DNA of 27,839 bases from Paramacrobiotus richtersi (Eukaryota > Tardigrada > Eutardigrada > Parachela > Macrobiotidae). The stretch spans positions 1-27,839 of the forward strand of contig JAQGAU010000459.1 in NCBI GenBank assembly GCA_034698045.1. The letters are read 5' to 3'. A model generated the notes under the pieces. It was not told where the DNA came from, did no database searches, and saw only the letters and a list, made by a program, of their open reading frames with translations. Both the position numbers and the translations under genes were made by a program. This document shows, in pieces, positions 1 to 10,622 of this stretch (positions are counted from its first letter, which is position 1; each line of letters begins with the position of its first letter).

Positions 1-2048
1 CACGTCCATTACGTTTCACAACTCTTAACATTAATATACACTGTAATATACATGCACGCCACCTGTAATCACTGTTCTCGAAAACTAAAAAATTCGATAA
101 AAGATTTCAAATCTGGAATTTTTTCAAAAACTCTCCGTACTGCACACCCTTGACTAACTGTCTTTACACCTGAATTGATTTGGTTCTTATAAACTGAAAC
201 ATAAAAATGTAGTTCAAAACCGTGGAAACTGAGACGTAGAAATGTATGAATCTAGAGATATGGCAACGCGTAATTACCATCTGCTAATTAATTTTACAAT
301 GCGAGTTCCGTTAATCTGGTAATTGACTTTACTGCTGCTGGAGGATAATAAAATGTTAATTTTGTTTAAAATTTTACAATCAATGTACGTTGCATATCTT
401 CAAGTTTATTAATTAAGTATTATTATTTAATTATTATTTAATATTTAATTATTTAGTATTATTTAATTGTAACGACTATTAATTCTTTATTGTTTTTATT
501 AGAACTTTATTTATTAATTACTAAAATTATTTATTGGAATTTCTTTAAAACGGCTTAAATGTTTATTAATTAGGTAATATTATTTTTTAACATTTATTAT
601 CTATTTATTTAATATTGGTACGTAAGTATTACAACTATTAATATTTAATTATTTTTATTAATAAAGTATTATTTCATTATTAAAATTAATATTAATTAGT
701 GGAACTTGATTCATTAACTAGTAAAGTTATTCGTTAAATTTTGTTTAATCACATACTGGCTTAACTGATACAGCCTGAACTAGGCGCCCCTTAGCTAATT
801 AACCGTATAAATTTAATTAACTCTAAAATGACATCTGTGAAAACTCTGTTATTCCAAAGCTGACCGCAGATTCATAGAATTAATTTGGCCTGTAATTAGC
901 GACTGCCTATTTTGTAATTAACAGAGCATACTGCATCCTGTAATAATTAGTGATTATTAAGGCTTTTTTGGTTTACTAATCAGCGGTTGTTACTTAATTC
1001 CATATTGTCATTTAATTACTCTGAAGTAACTAGCAGATATCTAGACACTAATTAGCCGGTAATTAATTATGATTTCTTTTTAATTTTATAACTAATTCTA
1101 TTTAGAATAACTAGAACTGAAAGGCACCTGCGGCAACCAATGGCGATGCATGATAATAACGGGACAGGTGCGATCACGCTAATTAAGGGTCAAATTAACG
1201 TTTTATTTACAGTCATTATGAATGCTATGCCGCAGATCACATTGCGTTTCGCATCATCAGTATGTTGCCGTAGCCCTCTTAAAATTTAAATGGACAGGCA
1301 AAGCCCTAATATTGACCCAAAATTACTGAATTAAAATCAGAAAGTATGTATGTAAGTTAGGCATTTCCATACCGAAGATTTCACTGCGCACCAATTCACA
1401 TCAGTTTTTAACGCTCGCAAAATCAACAAGCTTGCTGAGTAATCTCCCGCGCCATGACTGGCTTGTTTTTTTCTCGATGCGCCAACGCTTGGAATTATCA
1501 CGTCCGGGGTTTATCGCAAGCGGAAAAGTCTAACGTTTATAACTGAGCCCAAATATAGAGTGTGGAAGTTGAATATAATATATGTTTTCTTTTTTGCGGG
1601 TTTGGTCAAAAGTTGCAGCGAGAGCCGCATTTCACATGAACGTTACATTTGAAACCGCTGAAACATTTCGGACGGGGAACAAGTCAGGTGGACACCTTTC
1701 TCCTGCAACCCCGCTGAAACCGTCCGCCGGGCCGATATTCCGTCCGGCGTAACTTTTGCCTACTCAACATTTCTTGAGTCGGAACGTCTGCAGTCGTTGA
1801 GGCTACTTCCTGGACGCTAATTTCCGTGATTTCGGTAACCGACGACAAAGGCAAAGTCTAAGTCAAAGCTGGCAAGGCAAAGTGAACGGCAATGGTAAAG
1901 TCAAAACGGCAGAGGCAAAGTTGGCCGAGCCCTGCAAATTCTGGTTTAGAAATCACTGATTATTATACACCTTCGGTGCGACTTTTTACGTATTTCTTAC
2001 CTTCTGAAGTACAGTGAAGTGTAGCCAGTTATTGTAATTTAGCCTCAG
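1..2048. other. AT-rich intergenic DNA, no gene seen
   Basis: I see no convincing coding exon here. From about 280 to 1200 the DNA is very AT-rich, with low-complexity runs of TTAATT/ATTATTTAA between 400 and 760. The hexamer TAATTA recurs many times (near 270, 285, 408, 794, 813, 893, 917, 945, 1050, 1061 and 1178). From 1840 to 1925 there is a degenerate series of GGCAAAGT-like units. The right edge is a good splice acceptor (pyrimidine tract then CAG at 2046-2048) leading into the cadherin exon. Confidence 0.6.
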
Positions 2049-2870
2049 GATCTGGACGCAAATGATGCGGTGACCTATTCGATCGTTAATCGGTGCACCA
2101 TCAGTAACACTTTCGAAATCAACCAGCCAAGGTACAAACTGTACGTTCAATCGTTTCCCGCCAAAAAAGTGAATGTTTCTCCTTCCGGTTCGAATTATAT
2201 TTCGTGGTTTCAGCGGCATGATACACTGAAAAAGATTGTGGACCGGGAAGTAGACAAAAATCCGCCGCCCTTCGCAAAGAAACAGATTTCTTGTAAGTTG
2301 TGACCCACCGACGTCTTTGTAGCCGCTTGATTACTCTCTGTCGAGATCTATCCGAAATGACAACAGCACTTTGGTTTGTGTACAACAGTACGCCTGGCCT
2401 GTAAATGCTTATGCTCTCTGTAACTATTTGCAGTGAGGCGAGGTAGTCTTGCTCAGGTAGGACAAGTTAAAAACAAATGTTTGGCATTATCCCTATGAAA
2501 TTAACTGGCCGTTTTTGTTGTTTGACAGCATCAGACGTTATCGTAACCTACATAAGTAAAACCAACTGACTCTGTAGCCTTTAGCAGAGCATATAATGCT
2601 TGCCTTTCAGGTTCCAGATTAAAAGTTTTCGTTAACGAGCCCTGCGATTGGACCATCCCTTGTGGTCAGTCCTTTCCTTATATCGGCACCGTATCGGCGA
2701 TTGATGCCGATATTGGAATCAGTTCGAGTATCACCGCTCCAAACGTGTAATGAATATTTTGGCGTAATCAGTCTCATAATCACGGCACGCTGTAGTGTAT
2801 GCTTCCTCACGTGCCCCGCTTTTTGCCACTCGTTTTACCACGGAATTTCCCACCGGACCAAGTTTTAACA
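2049..2870 (+). pseudogene. Cadherin-repeat gene fragment, two exons, second one frameshifted
   Basis: Exon A (2049-2292) starts after a CAG acceptor and reads DLDANDAVTYSI..., the typical end of a cadherin linker with its Ca2+-binding D-x-D-x-N-D pattern. It continues FEINQ... and ends VDREVDKNPPPF, like the LDRE and Px(F) parts of cadherin repeats. The donor GTAAGT leaves phase 1. Exon B begins after TTTCAG at 2611 in the matching phase and reads through GTVSAIDADIG, the A/V-x-D-A-D-x-G core of the next repeat. At about 2735-2750 that frame stops, and the expected strand (NEYFGVIS...IITARCS) continues in another frame, so one small indel is implied. Upstream and downstream exons were not found. 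The product would be an extracellular adhesion protein. Family assignment is fair; which cadherin it is cannot be said. Confidence 0.5.
2293..2610 (+). other. Intron between the two cadherin exons
   Basis: The segment opens with GTAAGT at 2293 and closes with TGCCTTTCAG at 2601-2610. The splice phase on both sides is 1, which supports treating it as an intron. Nothing else is visible in it. Confidence 0.5.
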
Positions 2871-2935
2871 GGACAGTCCATCGTGTTCATACATTCGCTC
2901 GTCGTGTACGCTTCCGATTTGAGATCGACGCAGCC

Positions 2936-3037
2936 GAAGCCGCTCGCTGGTAATTAAGAGAACAATGACTTGTTTACTCTATATCTGGATATAGAGTAAA
3001 CAAGTCATTGTTCTCTTAATTACTAGCGAGCGGCTTC
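2936..3037. repeat. Near-perfect 102-bp palindrome (50-bp arms, 2-nt centre)
   Basis: The left arm 2936-2985 and right arm 2988-3037 are reverse complements at 49 of 50 positions. The only mismatch is G in the left arm (GCTGGTAATT) against A in the right arm (read as GCTAGTAATT on the opposite strand). Two bases (TG) separate the arms. The arms begin GAAGCCGCTCGCT and meet at ATATC/GATAT. Transcribed from either strand it would form one long hairpin. No target-site duplication is obvious outside. It could be a fold-back element or MITE, a small-RNA precursor, or a fold-back artefact of long-read library preparation. Confidence 0.9.
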
Positions 3038-3456
3038 ACCGCAGCAGTCCGCTTCTATTATGGTCCGTATCTTGGTGAACTGCATCCTTTTCAATCTGTT
3101 CATTTGTTTGGCATTGAGAGTGCTGAGGATTCCAGAAAATATTCCGGTTGAGAGAACCATTCCGCATATCTGGGTCTTCTGCTTTGAAAGTCATCAGTGT
3201 TCATACCAAGCAAGCAGCTTAGTGCCGTAAAGCCCGCGTCAGATATTTGTTAACCAATTTGCCGTTGTAAGCGGTCGCTTAGTCACCAACGGAATGTTCG
3301 ATCGACAAAGTGGCGCTGCATCGTTCTTCTTGATTGTCAGTGTTAGCGACTAAATTAATACGTTTATTACATTGTAATTGATGGTCAACTGTACGAAGAG
3401 AAACATTTGTATAAGTGAAAGAAAAACTTTGCGAATTATTAGAGATGTTCTCGTAG
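3038..3456. other. No gene recognised; probable upstream intron of the TRPA-like gene
   Basis: I found no recognisable exon. The first clear ankyrin exon begins at 3457 after the acceptor TTCTCGTAG, so this stretch is most likely an intron or the decayed 5' part of that gene. Confidence 0.4.
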
Positions 3457-6400
3457 GACCCCAGTGTACGCCGTTGCATCACGCCTGCCTCCAGCGTACC
3501 CTAGACATCGTCAAACTCATGGCTGATCTCCGACGGTCCGACCGGACGAATTCCGCAGCGCCGTCTCCATTAACGACAGCGAGAGCTGCACGCAGCTGCA
3601 CCGTGCGGTTGTGCTGGACGACGCTCCCCTCGTTTAATTCCTTTTGCACAAGGTATGACAGTCTTTTGCAGTTTGTAGACAGCTAGCTCTACATCAAGCT
3701 TGATCTTAGGGCGCGCCCACGTATATTCTCAACGCGGAAGGCCGCAGTCTAGTGATCGTAGCGGCCGTACGGGAGTCGTGGAGCGCGGCCACCGTGATGC
3801 TGAAGTATGGCATCACTCTCTTTGTCTGCGATCCCGTTTTCCAGCGGACCACGGCCCACCATGCCTCCATGGTGGGCGCTAATCCGAGGGACTGCCCGTT
3901 GTTAATTGAACAAATGAAAGAGGTCAGTTTTCGATCGCCCATGCAGTAAATTATCGAGTGATATACTACAAGGCGAACAGCTCGGCAAAAGACCAAAGCT
4001 GCCATGTTCTGTTAACTTCCTTGAGCTGAGAGAAAAATCTTCAACTGAAACAGTATACTTTAAGCATAATTCTATTGTCGTTTGCAGGTTTCAAAGGCTT
4101 TGTCCGCTCGGCGAATTCGATCAGACACTCTAGTTTATTACAACTTATTTGTCAATATGCAGCATTCCGAATGGAGGAAACGCTTGGACGCACTAGAGAG
4201 TTTTGGCTGCACCGCACTGCAGTACGCCGCAAGATACGGGCATGTTGCCATGTTCAACGGTTTGCTGCAGATCGGCGCCAGCATTGACGTCCTAAACGTC
4301 AAGGTCAAGACTGTTTTACACTACGCCGCAAACTACACTTTTTTGCACAACTTCAACCAGAATTCGTTTATACTGAAACGAAGCACTTCCTAGATACGGC
4401 CAGCTGGAGTTGGTCAAGACGCTGTTGAGTCACCCCATTGGTCCGCGGATTATTAACGCGATGGACCATCGTGGGCGGGGCGCGTTGCGTATGGCCGCTG
4501 CTTATGGTGAGACAACCAAATATAGTTGTGTTTGCAGTTTTCTCATGTCAGTTTGATTTTATTGGAAAGGTCACCAAGAAGAGGTGAAGTATCTTCTCTC
4601 CAAAGGGGCCTTTGTTTTCCGGGATGAGTCTGGACGGACGGCGTTCCATTTGGTGGCTGCTAGGAATCACTTCCGTAAGAAAATTTCAGTGGTTGATGCA
4701 GTTGGAAATTCGATGAAGTGATGTTTGTTTTTCAGAAATTATGGACTGCATTGCCGTCTACTTTCGGACAGTACTACACGATGCGGACAAGTTTGGCGAA
4801 CGTTGTACCTATACCCATAAAAACTATTAATATCTGAATATTCGCGTGACCTTTCCGTTGAACTAAGGCCTGTTTTGCATAGATTTAAAGCAGCTAACGC
4901 AGCTCACTAGAAAACACACGTAGTGCGCACGCCTGTACATTTGCTATAACGTGACCTTTTTTTGAATACAGCACTGCATTTGGCCGCAGCGAACAACGCA
5001 GCCGACACGGTGTCCAGCATCCTGAACGCACCCACCAATGCATCGATGGTTATGCAAGCTGTGACGGAGGAAGAGGCCTATGGCTATACGCCCTTGGATC
5101 TGGCCATCTGTAACTGGAACAAACAAGCCGCTCTTGCCTTCGTTAATAGCAAGTACTGGCGACTCATTGTGATGCAACATTCCTTCACCTACGGAACCGT
5201 CGTCCTGGGGCTCACGGCGCATCTGCCGAATGTCATGAAAGTAAGTGGACCTTCGAGGATTCTTCGTCCCACGTTTGTTAATGAAGTTGATGAGTGAACT
5301 TTCTGCAGCGCTGTTTGGATCGAAGTATGACGACTGGAAAGTTTGATGAACATGGCCACTATGTAGGCTGAAATCGCTATTTAATGCTTGTTGGCAAAAG
5401 GTTTATGACGAGTTTTGCAGACGGAATTCGATTTCACCATACTTAACCATTGTACGAATGCCGAGAAAAGCAAAGGGCCGTTTAACAGCGTGGCAGTACC
5501 GATGCGAGCGCTTAAGGTCTGCACAGTTCTTCAGTAATGAGTCTGGTCTTTCCGTTCTTCGTAAACAAAGTGATTAGCTAGACATCAACAAAGCCGAATA
5601 GCCTTAACAGATACAGTGTCTTTGAGGTAATGTAACGAATTTTGCTGAGAACTGAAATAGTTTACATGCGTTATTTTATTGCGTAGTGGTTGTTCACATT
5701 TTCAAGTTTCCCTAATTGAACAGTTCATGGCCACCATGCGTCGCAGTGATCTCCCAGCTCACCTTGTTTGTACGACTCTCCTGGAGCGAAAATGGTACTT
5801 CTTTCTATCTTGCCCATCTCTAACCATGCTAATTGTTCGTTCCATAGGATACCTTATGGAATGTACTGTTTAGGCGAGGTCAGACATCTGCCAACACCGT
5901 AAACAATACCCGGGTTATTGTATTTCTCCTTAAGCATCATTATGGCCTCAAACCAGGTCTTCGTCTCCGTGCTACCCTACGTCATGATGTCCGCCGTCCA
6001 GCGTCACTTGCGACCGCATCTACTGAAGCAATTCCTGGATAATGTCGCGTACTGCCACCCGAACGGCTCGGACGCAGTAAACGGGCCGGAGTTTGCGGAA
6101 TTTCGGGAGGAGATCAGATGGGCGCAGAAGAATTCCTTCAAAGATACGCCGGCTTTGTTAGCACAGGGTGTGGCGTTAATTATCATTTTTCTGAAGGAAC
6201 TGGCGGAACTGCGAACTTCGATCGATCTTGGAACTGCGATCGATGGAAGTAAGTGATTTCGAATCTTCTTACAATACAAAGAGGCCACCAGACGAAAGGG
6301 GTCGGTATCGTAAACATGATTGTTTTGACTAAGTTGTCCGTGAAACGATTTATGAAAAATCTCTGAATAGCTTTCTGACTAGACGGACAGCTTTCTCGCT

Positions 6401-7340
6401 TTCTCGAACACTTATTACGAAAGTTATGTTCTCCGCATTTCACCGAGAAGCTTCTGTTCACGAGTTATTCCTGTACACTGTGCTTCGTTTAGTGTTTTAT
6501 TTTGTTGACATGGTCTCCGGTACTTCATGCAGTGGATCCGGTCCGTTCCTTTCAAAACAAGGGTAAAACAGACTAAACAGTGTTGTATAGAATTGTACAA
6601 GATACTGCACTTAAACGACACAAACGGAATCGGTCTTTGCTAAGCGAATTGTGACAATTTCAGCTCGCCAAGTTTCTACCGGAGCCGCGGGATGGCAGAG
6701 AATAACATTATACCCCACTTGGCGTCCGGAGAACGGGAAGCCGAGCCCGACCAAGCGCAGCTTGCGACGCGCGAGGAGACGTCGCATATCTTCGAAAGGT
6801 AAAGTTGTAAAGTTGCAGGAGCAGGTTAGCATACCCAGATTGAACCTTACTGGATTTTAAAAGAATTCGGGAAGATTTGTTCTGGGTGTATAGACCTGTA
6901 AGCAGCGCACGTAGGCTGGCTGAATCCATAAAGTGCTCAGGTCGCGGCTGCGAGGAACGAGTGCATATTGATGAGATTTTAGTCTTGGTTTCTCAGGCGC
7001 TATCAACTTAAAACAGGTCTTCGATGAGTGGGTCTCGTTACAAACATGCCGTAAGCCGGTAGACCAAACTTATCAAACTGGTTCTCGGTTGCCGCCATAG
7101 AAACAGTAGCGGATTAATAGACAGAAGGGCACGAGCAACTCACGCAAGAGTGTACGTTCATACAACTCGTAATATCCAGTATGATGGCGAGCATGACATA
7201 GTCACTTTCTTCGCCGTTTGTGACCTTTAGATCGGCGTTCGTTTTGCAGAATACGCCAACTGGACGAGACCGTCGGGCAACAAACCGAGATGTTGGTGCA
7301 ATTTTTTGAACCGACTGGAACGCACCGATTCGGATCGTAG
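3457..7340 (+). pseudogene. TRPA-like ankyrin-repeat channel gene, pore region not found, probably a pseudogene
   Basis: Exons with matching phases: 3457-3652, 3710-3922, 4088-about 4343, 4394-4506, 4570-4674, 4736-4804, 4972-5240, 5309-5362, 5421-5516. They encode ankyrin repeats (CTPLHHACLQ, GCTALQYAARYGHVA, HQEEVKYLLSKGA, SLHLAAANN). The post-ankyrin linker follows (RCLDRSMTTGKFDEHGHY, TEFDFTILNHCTNA, MRALK), which resembles the region before S1 of TRPA1-type cation channels. Beyond 5516 only scraps remain: exon-like DNA at 5687-5850 and 5918-6250 with one hydrophobic stretch (LLAQGVALIIIFLKELAEL). Two C-terminal exons follow: 6664-6798, and 7250-7340 with a short coiled coil (RIRQLDETVGQQTEML). 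No S4-S6 or pore sequence was found. Lesions: a frameshift near 3535, TAA at 3635-3637 inside LV*FLLHK, no GT donor near 4343, and an unclear frame at 5687-6250. After TAG-TGA at 7338-7343 the same frame still looks coding. A plain ankyrin protein is possible but less likely. Confidence 0.55.
3635..3637 (+). other. In-frame TAA within an ankyrin helix of the TRPA-like gene
   Basis: The frame reading CTQLHRAVVLDDAPLV meets TAA and then FLLHK followed by donor GTATGA. The next exon joins in phase 0 as GAPTYILNAEGRSLV. LVxFLLxxGA is a standard ankyrin pattern, so the stop lies inside conserved coding sequence. Confidence 0.65.
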
Positions 7341-9570
7341 TGATCAGTCGTTCATGGTGAAAATGCGGAAAGCAGTGAGCGTGTGAAAGAGGATCGACGG
7401 CATGCTGAACGGATGCGGATAACCGATAAGAAGTTTACCTTCCAGCCGCCGAAATCGACATTGCCATGAGCAACGTGATGTTTGATTACAGCAGTCGTGG
7501 CTGTTTGTTTTGCCTCTGGAAGATACTTGCGCTACTATTCGAAAACACTGGTAACGAAATAAATGCTCGATTATGTGCGATGACTGCATAGACAAGTGCG
7601 ATCTGAGCAGTACTGCTAAGCAGCGAAATCTGCGCCACGAGCTGCAGTCAGCGGCCGATGCATGAACAGCAAAGTTTCTGAATGTTATCGATGAACAACG
7701 CGTTGTTATTATTATGTTAATAAAGATGCAGGTGCAAGAACGGCCAGTGGATTATTCGAAGAATTTGTACATAAAAATCCATCAAAAATCGTTATCTGTG
7801 CAGACACATGGAATACGGAATAATCCAAAATAGTCAGGAAATTGCTAATAATTCATTGAAATTTCCGTAAACTTGCCCCTGTGTTGATTGCGCGCGCCAT
7901 ATGCCCCGCCAGGCGACGGTGGATGCCGTCCACCGCTGCCGGTAAGCCCGGCCGGTTCGGGATCCCAGCAGACCGTGCACTGCGCCTGGAGAGCGGCCGT
8001 CTGCATGTGGCGCAGCTGTGGCCTACTGCGCTGCCGCGCGCACCCGCTCCGGCGGCGCACTGATCATGATACGGTGCGCCGTCGACGGCAGTTGAGGGAG
8101 CTGGGATTGTACAGTTCCGGAGATGAAAAACTCCGGCTCAGTGGGGAGGGAGAGGGGGAACAGGAGGGGGATACGCAGCACAGCCACAGTTTGTAGACTA
8201 AATTGACAGTTTTTTTGGAGACGTTTTTAGCGTTTTCTAGTTCTTCGAAAGGTTCTTGTAGTTTTTCAGTGGGGAAGAACTCTGACTTTCCCTACAGAGC
8301 AGAGCTGGTTGTGCCGTGATTTCTTTCAGTTCTAATATGATTTGAACTGGTCAAAGCTTCTGAAAACCTCTGTTGAAATGGCGATGCTACCCGAAGGTTC
8401 CACTTTGTAATGTTTTATTGTGCTGAAACCACTCCTCATGCTGAAACTTTATAGCAAACAGTACGCCGTTTGATAATTGTGTAGCAGTTTCCTTACATAT
8501 TTCATGGTGCGTTTTCGTGACTGCATTTGCGATTTTAGTAACTCCGCATTCTCCAGTTGATGTAGTTGATTTTTACTGTGTTAATACGGAAACGATGTTA
8601 GTACGGATTTAGATTCGCGGACTACGTATTGTGCCGTTGCACTTTCCTAGTTACCCTCGAAAATATCAAGACCGTACACGTCAGTCGTTCACTTCTATTT
8701 AACCTGTTTACAGGTGAAACAGAAATACTCAGACCAGTGAAGCCTAGACGGAAAAGTTCAGCTGCATCAGAAGTTCAGTATACTGTATACCTGTCACAAC
8801 AGTGAAATTTTTCGTACAGACTGGGGGTTTAGTCAAAATGCGCTCTATTGCCTTGTATACCTTGACGTTCTGTTTCTAGCTGAAGAAATTACCTAAATAA
8901 TATGTTAACAAGTTGTTTTCAAAAACATAAGGTTTATTAGGCAAAGCCATAGACAATGCAACAATGCGTGCGCTGGGACCGCTAAATTTGTACACAATAT
9001 TTAAACAATATAACTGATGATAGATTTGCCGCTTAATAGAACAAGTAACAAACGGTTTAAAAATTTGCGTGCGTTAACAAAATTCTCCGCACTGCATTGT
9101 TCACTGTTAGTTAGACACGTATTTAATCGGTATATTAAAAACATTTTATAAATCACGAAAAGACTATCCAGTATGCAGAATCTCCGACCAGCGTGGATTT
9201 CTTCTACCGCATATCTCTTTCCTCAAACGACAAACGAATCCGCGTAGAAGTTACTTTATCCGGAAACTTTTGCCGGAATCCAGTAGAAGATCGGTTTAAG
9301 TTGAGATAAAGTAAGCAATCGGTTACTAGTACATCCCCGGATGTTTCTCCTGGCCCGTATCAGACTGCTACATTTCAGCTACATACTCTTACCGGAGACT
9401 GTCGAGTGCTGTGCGATATACAATGCCTTTCTAACGGGTTTCGACTAAAAGACAGGTGTAACACTGTAAATGACCTCTGAATAGACTTCAGGCGCGTGGA
9501 AACTAGGGAAACAAAAAACTATTCAGATAGGCAGAACTTGTGCTATGCGGTGTTTTTGCCAGCTTGACCG
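7341..9570. other. Long region without a recognised gene
   Basis: After the TRPA-like remnant a coding-like stretch in its frame (ESSERVKEDRRHAERMR) runs to about 7465. A short coil-like ORF, KQRNLRHELQSAADA, lies at about 7615-7665. A GC-rich island is listed separately at 7878-8196. Between 8200 and 9570 I see no supportable exon except a weak candidate at 9379-9453, which is cysteine-rich (DCRVLCDIQCLSNGF) and bounded by TTTCAG and GTGTAA. It could be an upstream exon of the Ly6-type gene, but its splice phase does not match. Confidence 0.4.
7878..8196 (+). other. GC/CpG-rich island with an open frame, possible terminal exon remnant
   Basis: Base composition rises sharply compared with its AT-rich surroundings, with many GCGC/CGCG steps from 7890 to 8065. 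The longest frame (from 7888, ending TAG at 8194) reads a basic stretch after a Cys/Trp-rich segment (RCRAHPLRRRTDHD). It then has an acidic Ser/Glu-rich tail (LRELGLYSSGDEKL, GEGEGEQEGD) that resembles a cytoplasmic C-terminus. There is no in-frame ATG and no good acceptor upstream, and two other frames are also open for 60 or more codons. Open frames are expected by chance in GC-rich DNA. I cannot assign a function. Confidence 0.25.
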
Positions 9571-9736
9571 GTTACACTCAGTGGCGCGCTTAGTGGGGTC
9601 GCCGGCGCGCCATGGCGCCCCCCTAGCCGGTATGCTGTAGGTGGGTTCGCCAAAATGTAAGAGAAAGGGGGACCCTTCTCTCGGAGTTCCCTAGCGCCCC
9701 CCTAAAAACCGGTCCAAACGCGCCACTGGTTACACT
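9571..9736. mobile_element. hAT-type MITE with 8-bp target-site duplication
   Basis: An element of 150 bp (9579-9728) begins CAGTGGCGCG and ends CGCGCCACTG, giving 10-bp perfect terminal inverted repeats that extend imperfectly for a few more bases. It is flanked by a perfect 8-bp duplication, GTTACACT at 9571-9578 and 9729-9736. An 8-bp duplication and CAG-type termini are hallmarks of the hAT superfamily. The inside is GC-rich, with sub-terminal direct repeats of GCGCCCCCCTA (about 9615 and 9694), and has no coding capacity. It is therefore a non-autonomous element mobilised in trans. The intact duplication and termini suggest fairly recent insertion. Confidence 0.88.
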
Positions 9737-9932
9737 GACAGACGTCCATTAAGCTACATGCATTTACCAATCGGTTCGACAATAAAAAGAAGATCCTGCA
9801 TGCGGTTTAATGGCTGCAGTTTTGCGCATAGTATCAAAATTAATTAGGCTGCGTTCGAGCGAGACGTTTCAGGACCTTCCGTTTTCAACTTTCGATACGT
9901 CTCTAGTAAACCTTGTACCTTTCATGCCCTAG

Positions 9933-10622
9933 GTCCGGGAGTGCTTTCCTCCGCAAGACAAATCCGCACTGAAATGGAAGATGGCTGGCAAAAAGTGGGT
10001 CACAGCGCCACAGTCATATGATCTTGTACGAGCGTACGTCTGTTATACCGATATGTGCAACACCGTCTACGATAAAGACGCTCCGGAAGAGGCTGCACCG
10101 ACTCTCGAACCGACCGTGGCAACCGTCAGCTCGCTGGTCAGCGATCAAAACACGACGACCAAAGTCACCAGTCGCCCGTCGCTGAACTTCAATGACCTTT
10201 TCACGTCTGGATCGACAAGCCTGATTTCCGATGGAAGTGTGGCGACAACGAAAAAAGCCGATTCTAAGTGGCCACCGGGACCGGATGTGGAGGGATCGAA
10301 TATACCAGGTTAGTGCATCACAAGGGAATATTTACTTGCGCAGGGTCACTACCATATATATATGCCTGCATCGGTAAAATTATTCTGTAGGTACCTGTGT
10401 TTAGTAAATTCAGTAGAAACCAACATGTGAGTAATGGAATTTCTGGAAAAAAACTGATATTACGTAAAACTGTCAGTGGGTAACAATACCACTAAAATTT
10501 GAGAATGTTTATTGTTTCCAGGACACAAGCGCGCAGATAATGGGATCCGAAACAATCCACCTGCTGCGAGCTTGGTCTTTCATATTCTACTGTTACTTTG
10601 TACTGTGTACATGTATCTGTAG
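9933..10622 (+). CDS. 3' part of a Ly6/three-finger-type GPI-anchored protein
   Basis: Two exons are supported. Exon 9933-10308 follows acceptor CCCTAG and opens VRECFPPQDKS. It contains YVCYTDMCNT, matching the C-x-x-D-x-C-N motif that ends Ly6/uPAR three-finger domains. A long Thr/Ser-rich, probably O-glycosylated stalk follows. Donor GTTAGT leaves phase 1. Exon 10522-10622, after TTTCCAG, joins in phase and encodes a short polar stretch (RADNGIRNNPPAAS), then a hydrophobic tail (LVFHILLLLCTVYMYL) and TAG at 10620-10622. A terminal hydrophobic tail with no cytoplasmic residues is the classic GPI-attachment signal, so the protein should sit on the outer cell surface. Exons for the signal peptide and first half of the Ly6 domain were not found. 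The last exon overlaps the tail ORF of the opposite-strand tetraspan gene by about 43 bp. Confidence 0.5.

Noticed and set aside
4944..5222. Minus-strand open frame of 92 codons
   Set aside because: It is the shadow of ankyrin exon 4972-5240, which has strong repeat motifs.
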